NCBI GenBank assembly: GCA_002407905.1
Contig: DHPL01000040.1
Location: 80,415 to 90,635 of the forward strand
From: Anaerolineaceae bacterium UBA5365
GTDB taxonomy: Bacteria > Chloroflexota > Anaerolineae > Anaerolineales > Anaerolineaceae
Length of the DNA stretch: 10,221 bases
Reading direction: 5' to 3'
This document shows positions 6,450 to 10,221 of the stretch, piece by piece (the first letter of the stretch is position 1; each line of letters starts with the position of its first letter). The notes under the pieces were generated by a model. It did no database searches and had not been told where the DNA came from. It saw only the letters and a list, made by a program, of their open reading frames with translations. The translations under genes were made by a program, and so were the position numbers.

Positions 6450-7196
6450 TTAATCCATCCTCGCCGGGTATTCCACGTGCATCAGCGTTAGGCCTCTGGC
6501 TGGGGCCAGAGCCACAATACCGGTGGAACCGGTTTCCAGGCCCTGCCGTACGATTTCCACCGGGAACTTTCCCAGCCCGATCTGTACCAGCACCCATACG
6601 ATCCGCCGGACCATATGGTACAGGAAGGCATTCCCGCGGATGGAAAAAAGCATTTCTCCATCGCTGGCGGTCCATTCGGCCTCTGTGATGCGCCGGATGG
6701 TCGTGCCGTCCTCTTTAAGGGCTTTGCCGAAGGCCGCAAAATCGTGTTCACCCAGCAGCTGGGCCGCGGCGGTGTTCATGGCTTCCTGGTCAGGCTGGTC
6801 ATCCAGCCGCCAGGCAAAGCGGTCCACCAAAGGGTTACGTACCGGGCTGAAGTAGAGCCGGTAGGCGTAGTTGCGGGCCAGGGCATCGTAACGGGGGTGG
6901 AAACCTGGCTGCACTGCCTCTACCTGCTGCACAGCGATATCGGCGGGCAAGTTGGCGTTCAGGGCAGCGCGCAGCTGCCAATCCGGGTGCTTCCATTCAA
7001 AATCGAAACTAAGCACCTGCCCCAAGGCGTGTACGCCGCTATCGGTCCGGCCGGCGGGGATCACCGCCCTGCCTTGCCAACCCAGCTGGCGCAGGGCCGC
7101 CTCAAAACTGGCCTGTACGCTTGGTTTTTCCGCCTGCCGCTGAAAGCCGCTATACTGCGTGCCTTCGTAAGCGAGGATAAGTTTGTAATGTGCCAT
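6450..7196 (-). CDS. truA: tRNA pseudouridine(38-40) synthase TruA
   Basis: Converts uridines at positions 38-40 in the tRNA anticodon arm to pseudouridine. Length is 248 residues, normal for TruA. The catalytic aspartate is D52 in GRTDSGVHALGQV (most homologues have RTDAGVHA; the Ala-to-Ser change is mild). Other landmarks are the early YEGTQYSGFQRQ, ALARNYAYRLYFSPVRNP and the late FLYHMVRRIVWVLVQIG. The ATG at 7196 has AAGGA 5 bases upstream, but this site lies in a hairpin (7197-7216). The gene sits between rplQ and rplM, its common place in many bacteria, so it is probably co-transcribed with ribosomal genes yet translated at a lower rate. Confidence 0.97.
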   Translation of the reverse strand: MAHYKLILAYEGTQYSGFQRQAEKPSVQASFEAALRQLGWQGRAVIPAGRTDSGVHALGQVLSFDFEWKHPDWQLRAALNANLPADIAVQQVEAVQPGFHPRYDALARNYAYRLYFSPVRNPLVDRFAWRLDDQPDQEAMNTAAAQLLGEHDFAAFGKALKEDGTTIRRITEAEWTASDGEMLFSIRGNAFLYHMVRRIVWVLVQIGLGKFPVEIVRQGLETGSTGIVALAPARGLTLMHVEYPARMD

Positions 7197-7216
7197 GCCT
7201 TTCCTTATTGAAAGGC
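7197..7216 (-). promoter_or_regulatory. Hairpin covering the truA ribosome binding site
   Basis: Reading the minus strand, GCCTTTC (7216-7210), loop AATAAG, and GAAAGGC (7203-7197) form a perfect 7-bp stem that ends at the base directly before the truA ATG. The only good Shine-Dalgarno (AAGGA, 7206-7202) is split between the loop and the 3' arm. If formed, it would lower truA initiation unless ribosomes finishing rplQ, whose stop is 12 bases upstream, open it. This is inference from sequence alone. Confidence 0.5.
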
Positions 7217-7227
7217 CTTTTAATTAA

Positions 7228-7611
7228 TTATTCCGAAACCAGTTCGAGAACGACCATTTCGGCGTTATCGCCCAGGCGCGGTCCCAGTTTCAGCAAGCGG
7301 GTGTATCCGCCGGGCCGGCTGGTAAAACGCGGAGCAATATCATCAAAGAGTTTCTTTACAATTTCGCTGCTGGCATTGCCCAGGGCGCCTGCCACCTGAC
7401 GGCGGGCGTTGATCTGAACCATGTCATCGCCTTTGCGGCTGTTCTTGGCCACAGTGATCATCTTTTCAGCTTCGCTCTGGATGCTCTTGGCCTTGGCCAG
7501 CGTGGTTTGGATGCGCTCGTGCTCAAACAACTGCATGATCATGGTCCTGCGCATGGAATTGCGATGGCCGAATGAGCGGTTGAGCTTGTAGCCTTTTACG
7601 TTATGTCGCAT
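7228..7611 (-). CDS. rplQ: 50S ribosomal protein L17
   Basis: Large-subunit protein of 127 residues, near the peptide exit region. The bacterial L17 opening is clear: KLNRSFGHRNSMRRTM, then LFEHERIQTTLAKAK. The C-terminal half has the GGYTRLLKLGPRLGDNAEM block that defines the family. The ATG at 7611 is 6 bases after the rpoA stop, and its GGAG lies inside the last rpoA codons, so its translation is probably linked to rpoA. Confidence 0.97.
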   Translation of the reverse strand: MRHNVKGYKLNRSFGHRNSMRRTMIMQLFEHERIQTTLAKAKSIQSEAEKMITVAKNSRKGDDMVQINARRQVAGALGNASSEIVKKLFDDIAPRFTSRPGGYTRLLKLGPRLGDNAEMVVLELVSE

Positions 7612-7617
7612 AAAAAC

Positions 7618-8583
7618 TTACTCCACTTCTTTGTCTTCCAAGAAGCCTTTTTCGATCATCTTGGCCTTAAGTTCCGTGAGGCTCTTTTCTCCGAAGTTAC
7701 GGATGGAGAGCATGGCGCCTTCGCCCTTCTCCAGCAGTTCGATCACATCGCCAATGGAGGTCACGCCATTGCGCTTCAGCGAGTTGAATACCCGCACCGA
7801 AAGATCCAGGCTCTCGATGGGGGTTTCGGCCATCTCAGAAGAGATGTGGCTGTCAGTCTCGGCTACGGGCGCGGGCTTTACCAGAGTTTCTTCGCTGGTA
7901 CCGCTGATGAAGCGCAGATGGCTCATCATGATCCGGGCGCTCTTGATCAGCGCAGCTTCCGGCGAGAGTGTGCCGTCGCTCCAGATCTCCAGGGTCAGGC
8001 GGTCGTAATTGGTGCTGTGGCCCACGCGGGCATTCGAGACGCTCCAGTTCACGCGGCGGATGGGCGAGAAAATCGCGTCCACGGGCAGAACACCGATGGG
8101 CAGGCGCTCAGCGCGGTCGCCGGCGGGCAGGTAGCCCCGTCCGGATTCCACGGTCATATCAATTTCTACATGCGCGTCCTTTTCATCAATGCTGAAAAGG
8201 TAGAGTTCCGGGTTGATAATCTCAACCTCGGGCGGGCAAATGATGTCCGCGGCAGTGATGGTGCCTTCGCCCTTGACTTCCAGGTGGATTTGCGCGGTTT
8301 CGATATTGTTGTGCAATTTCATCCGCAGCTGCTTGATCTGCAGCATCACCTGGATCACATCTTCGCGAACGCCCGGGATGGTGCTGAACTCATGCTGCAC
8401 ATCAACAATACGCACCGAAGACACAGCGGCGCCATCCAGCGAGGAGAGCAGCACTCGGCGCAGGGCGTTCCCTAAAGTAACACCAAAACCGCGTTCCAGA
8501 GGGCTGATCGTGAACTTACCATAATCGCGGGACTCATCAACGCGTTCTACTTTGGGTGTTACCATTTCTAAAATTCCTGGCAC
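7618..8583 (-). CDS. rpoA: DNA-directed RNA polymerase subunit alpha
   Basis: Alpha subunit of 321 residues, which dimerises to nucleate the polymerase core and contacts promoters and activators. The N-terminal domain (about 8-232) has GFGVTLGNALRRVLLSSLDG. A flexible linker spans about 233-255, and the C-terminal domain (about 256-317) has LSVRVFNSLK and RNFGEKSLTEL. R264, N267, K300, S301 and E304 line up with E. coli R265, N268, K298, S299 and E302, so UP-element DNA binding should be intact. I chose the GTG at 8583 because GAGG lies 5 bases upstream. An in-frame ATG at 8565 would remove six residues and has a weaker site. It sits between rpsD and rplQ, as in the standard alpha operon. Confidence 0.98.
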   Translation of the reverse strand: MPGILEMVTPKVERVDESRDYGKFTISPLERGFGVTLGNALRRVLLSSLDGAAVSSVRIVDVQHEFSTIPGVREDVIQVMLQIKQLRMKLHNNIETAQIHLEVKGEGTITAADIICPPEVEIINPELYLFSIDEKDAHVEIDMTVESGRGYLPAGDRAERLPIGVLPVDAIFSPIRRVNWSVSNARVGHSTNYDRLTLEIWSDGTLSPEAALIKSARIMMSHLRFISGTSEETLVKPAPVAETDSHISSEMAETPIESLDLSVRVFNSLKRNGVTSIGDVIELLEKGEGAMLSIRNFGEKSLTELKAKMIEKGFLEDKEVE

Positions 8584-8630
8584 GGTTACCTCTAATCAGT
8601 CAATCTTTTCGGAAAGACTACTCATCCGCT

Positions 8631-9269
8631 CTAGCGGGAATAATATTCAACGATCAGCTGTTCGTCGAGGTTTCCATCGATCTCTGAACGTTCCGGCTGA
8701 CGCAGCATGCGTCCGCTGAGCACGTTAAGATCACGGGCAAGCCATGTGGGCACTGTGCGGCCTTCGGCTTCTTCCTTAAGACCCTTAAAGTACGGAGAAT
8801 CCTTTGCCGTGTCACGAACGGTAATCACGTCATCCACTTTGACCCCAAACGAGGGGATGTCTGCGCGCTGTCCATTGACCAAAAAATGGCCATGGTTGAC
8901 CAGCTGGCGGGCTTGGGCGCGGCTGGAGGCAAAGCCCAGGCGATAAACCACATTGCTCAGGCGGGTCTCCAGGATCTGCAGCAGGTTCATACCGGTCAGG
9001 CCGCGCATCTGCGATGCCTGGCTGTAATAGCGGCGGAACTGGCGCTCAAAAATGCCATAAACCCGGCGGGCCTTCTGTTTGGCGCGCAGCTGCTTGGCAT
9101 AGTCCGATTCGCGTCCGGGGCGGGCAGATTGCATCTTGCCGTGCACTCCGGGGGGATATCCGCGCTTTTCAAAAGCGCATTTGGGGGTGTAGCAGCGCTC
9201 ACCCTTCAGGAATAATTTTTCGCCTTCGCGCCGGCAAAGACGACAAACAGCATCTGTATATCTAGCCAT
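8631..9269 (-). CDS. rpsD: 30S ribosomal protein S4, zinc-binding type
   Basis: Primary 16S rRNA-binding protein that starts small-subunit assembly, 212 residues. Four cysteines, C9, C12, C26 and C31, form a CxxC-x13-Cx4C zinc site like that of Thermus S4; many other bacteria have cysteine-free S4. The S4 RNA-binding domain is at about 99-160 with [21 protein letters not shown] and [14 protein letters not shown] at 9269 with AAGGA 9 bases upstream. The gene lies between rpsK and rpoA. S4 is an autoregulator of this operon in E. coli, but the equivalent leader before rpsM is mostly outside the window, so this cannot be tested here. Confidence 0.98.
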   Translation of the reverse strand: MARYTDAVCRLCRREGEKLFLKGERCYTPKCAFEKRGYPPGVHGKMQSARPGRESDYAKQLRAKQKARRVYGIFERQFRRYYSQASQMRGLTGMNLLQILETRLSNVVYRLGFASSRAQARQLVNHGHFLVNGQRADIPSFGVKVDDVITVRDTAKDSPYFKGLKEEAEGRTVPTWLARDLNVLSGRMLRQPERSEIDGNLDEQLIVEYYSR

Positions 9270-9290
9270 AATTCTTTATCCTTCTTCTGA

Positions 9291-9695
9291 TTAGACGCGG
9301 CGTTTCTTGGGCGGGCGGCAGCCGTTATGCGGTACAGGCGTAAGATCCGAAATCATACGCACGCGGATACCAGCAGCCTGCACGGCACGAATCGCGTTTT
9401 CGCGGCCAGGGCCTGGGCCCTTGATGTAGAGTTCAACTTCCTGCAAGCCCATCTGCTGGGCTACGCGGATGGTCTGCTCGGTGGCCAGGCGGGCGGCAAA
9501 AGGCGTGCTTTTGCGGGATCCCTTAAAGCCGGCGGAACCAGAGCTGCCCCAGCAGAGCGTGTTGCCCTGCATATCAGTGATTGTCACAATGGTGTTATTA
9601 AAGGACGCGAACACATGCACCTGGCCGGAACTGACCTGGCGCTTCACCTTGCGTGAAGTGGTTGTGCGTCGCGCGGTACGTGCTTGTTTAGCCAT
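9291..9695 (-). CDS. rpsK: 30S ribosomal protein S11
   Basis: Small-subunit platform protein of 134 residues that contacts 16S rRNA near the mRNA exit channel. Family blocks visible: [16 protein letters not shown], the [20 protein letters not shown] stretch, [17 protein letters not shown] and the ending [12 protein letters not shown]. The N-terminal 15 residues are basic and Thr-rich. ATG at 9695 with GAGG and a 7-base spacer. It is separated from rpsM by an unusually long 104-base spacer and followed by rpsD after 21 bases. Confidence 0.98.
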   Translation of the reverse strand: MAKQARTARRTTTSRKVKRQVSSGQVHVFASFNNTIVTITDMQGNTLCWGSSGSAGFKGSRKSTPFAARLATEQTIRVAQQMGLQEVELYIKGPGPGRENAIRAVQAAGIRVRMISDLTPVPHNGCRPPKKRRV

Positions 9696-9734
9696 ATTCT
9701 TTCCTCACTCGGTCTCTGCTCGCCGGCATACCTT

Positions 9735-9777
9735 GTTTTGGGGGCCGCGGGGCGAAGAAGGAACCCCTTTCCAAAAC
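9735..9777 (-). promoter_or_regulatory. Inverted repeat in the rpsM-rpsK spacer
   Basis: Arms GTTTTGG and CCAAAAC (7 bp) flank a G/C-rich centre in which a further GGG/CCC can pair across a 3-base AAA bulge; a competing inner GGGG/CCCC pairing also exists. It occupies the middle of the 104-base spacer, 23 bases after the rpsM stop and 40 bases before the rpsK start, leaving the rpsK ribosome binding site open. No U-run follows, so it is not a plain terminator. It may be an attenuator, processing site or ribosomal-protein binding site. I see no convincing promoter in the spacer. Confidence 0.45.
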
Positions 9778-9799
9778 TCAGGCAGTGGCCAGCGCAAAA

Positions 9800-10189
9800 C
9801 TATTTCTTGGTTGCGCCCTTGCGGCGGCCGCGGCCGGCAACGGTCTTCTTGGGGCCCTTGCGGGTGCGGGCGTTCACACGGGTGCGCTGCCCGCGAACGG
9901 GCAAATTGCGGCGGTGACGCATGCCGCGATAGCAGCCAATCTCAACCAACCGCTTGATGTTCATCTGCACCTCGCGGCGCAGATCGCCTTCAACCTTCAG
10001 GTTTTGGGCAATATGATCACGCAGTTTTGAAACCTCGGTTTCAGGCAGGTCCTTAACCCGAACGTCCGGGTCTACACCGGTGGCTTCCAAAATTTGGTCA
10101 GCCGTTTTGGGGCCAATGCCGTAGATGTAGCGTAGGCCGATCTGGATGCGTTTATTACGCGGGAGGTCAACACCTTCAATACGAGCCAT
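9800..10189 (-). CDS. rpsM: 30S ribosomal protein S13
   Basis: Small-subunit head protein of 129 residues that contacts P-site tRNA and the central bridge to the large subunit. Landmarks: [32 protein letters not shown] (helix-hairpin-helix-like) and the late [19 protein letters not shown] block, then a very basic tail ending [11 protein letters not shown] at 10189; AAGG lies 4 bases upstream and a second AAGGA overlaps the rpmJ stop. It is 12 bases after rpmJ, which is the expected order. Confidence 0.98.
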   Translation of the reverse strand: MARIEGVDLPRNKRIQIGLRYIYGIGPKTADQILEATGVDPDVRVKDLPETEVSKLRDHIAQNLKVEGDLRREVQMNIKRLVEIGCYRGMRHRRNLPVRGQRTRVNARTRKGPKKTVAGRGRRKGATKK

Positions 10190-10201
10190 AATACCTTTTC
10201 C

Positions 10202-10221
10202 TTATCCTTGTCGCTGTTTGT
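10202..10221 (-). CDS. rpmJ: 50S ribosomal protein L36, last six codons (5' part outside window)
   Basis: Read on the minus strand from the right edge, the codons give K-Q-R-Q-G then TAA, preceded by a partial codon ending in AC that would fit His. HKQRQG is the standard C-terminus of bacterial L36, a roughly 37-residue zinc-ribbon protein, and rpmJ normally lies directly upstream of rpsM. Spacing to rpsM is 12 bases. Only the tail is visible, so the call rests on this short match plus gene order. Confidence 0.82.

Noticed and set aside
7603..8475. A 290-codon open frame on the plus strand opposite rpoA
   Set aside because: It lies wholly antisense to a textbook rpoA, has no recognisable domain and a composition expected from a mirrored GC-biased gene.
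8599..8620. Small hairpin (CTTT, TCGG loop, AAAG) in the rpsD-rpoA spacer
   Set aside because: Only four pairs, mostly A/T, with an asymmetric bulge needed to extend it; within chance expectation.
9688..9729. A 13-residue potential leader peptide before rpsK on the minus strand
   Set aside because: It begins ATG at 9729 and ends just inside rpsK in another frame, but AAGG is only one base from the ATG, too close to act as a ribosome binding site, and the peptide shows no regulatory codon run.

Overview
The window looks like bacterial chromosome from a moderately GC-rich, non-proteobacterial organism. The MurJ sequence, the fused YabN-type MazG and the zinc-type S4 remind me most of Chloroflexota (Anaerolineae-like). 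That placement comes from remembered family features, not a search, so it is only moderately secure. Every gene is a recognisable family member, coding density is very high, and no stretch over 105 bases lacks a gene. I see no mobile elements, tRNA or rRNA genes, or CRISPR arrays.

Plus strand, 1-2177: the 3' part of an ABC-2 type exporter operon. It holds a truncated ATPase (its N-terminus and Walker A lie outside the window) followed by two six-helix-type permeases. The ATPase and first permease overlap by 4 bases; the second permease starts immediately after the first stops. The set resembles the COG4586/COG4587/COG3694 export systems, whose substrate is mostly unknown.

Minus strand, 2220-10221: read in the direction of transcription, this starts with the last codons of rpmJ at the right edge, then rpsM, rpsK, rpsD, rpoA, rplQ, truA, rplM and rpsI. 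This is the classic end of the S10-spc-alpha ribosomal protein cluster joined to truA-rplM-rpsI. A strong hairpin at 5476-5501 follows rpsI. Beyond it lies a two-gene unit: a 494-residue YabN-like protein (tetrapyrrole-methylase fold plus tandem MazG nucleotide pyrophosphohydrolase), translationally coupled through a GTGA overlap to a MurJ-family lipid II flippase. The murJ and exporter genes converge on a short spacer with an inverted repeat.

Functionally, the right two thirds supply translation and transcription core parts (ribosomal proteins, RNA polymerase alpha, tRNA pseudouridine synthase). The middle unit combines nucleotide-pool cleaning with cell-wall precursor export, and the left unit is a membrane exporter. 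I found no undescribed system. The points most worth a second look are small: a hairpin that covers the truA ribosome binding site, a structured 104-base spacer between rpsM and rpsK, a MurJ that lacks two normally important arginines and has a long N-terminal tail, and an altered methylase motif in the YabN-like protein.
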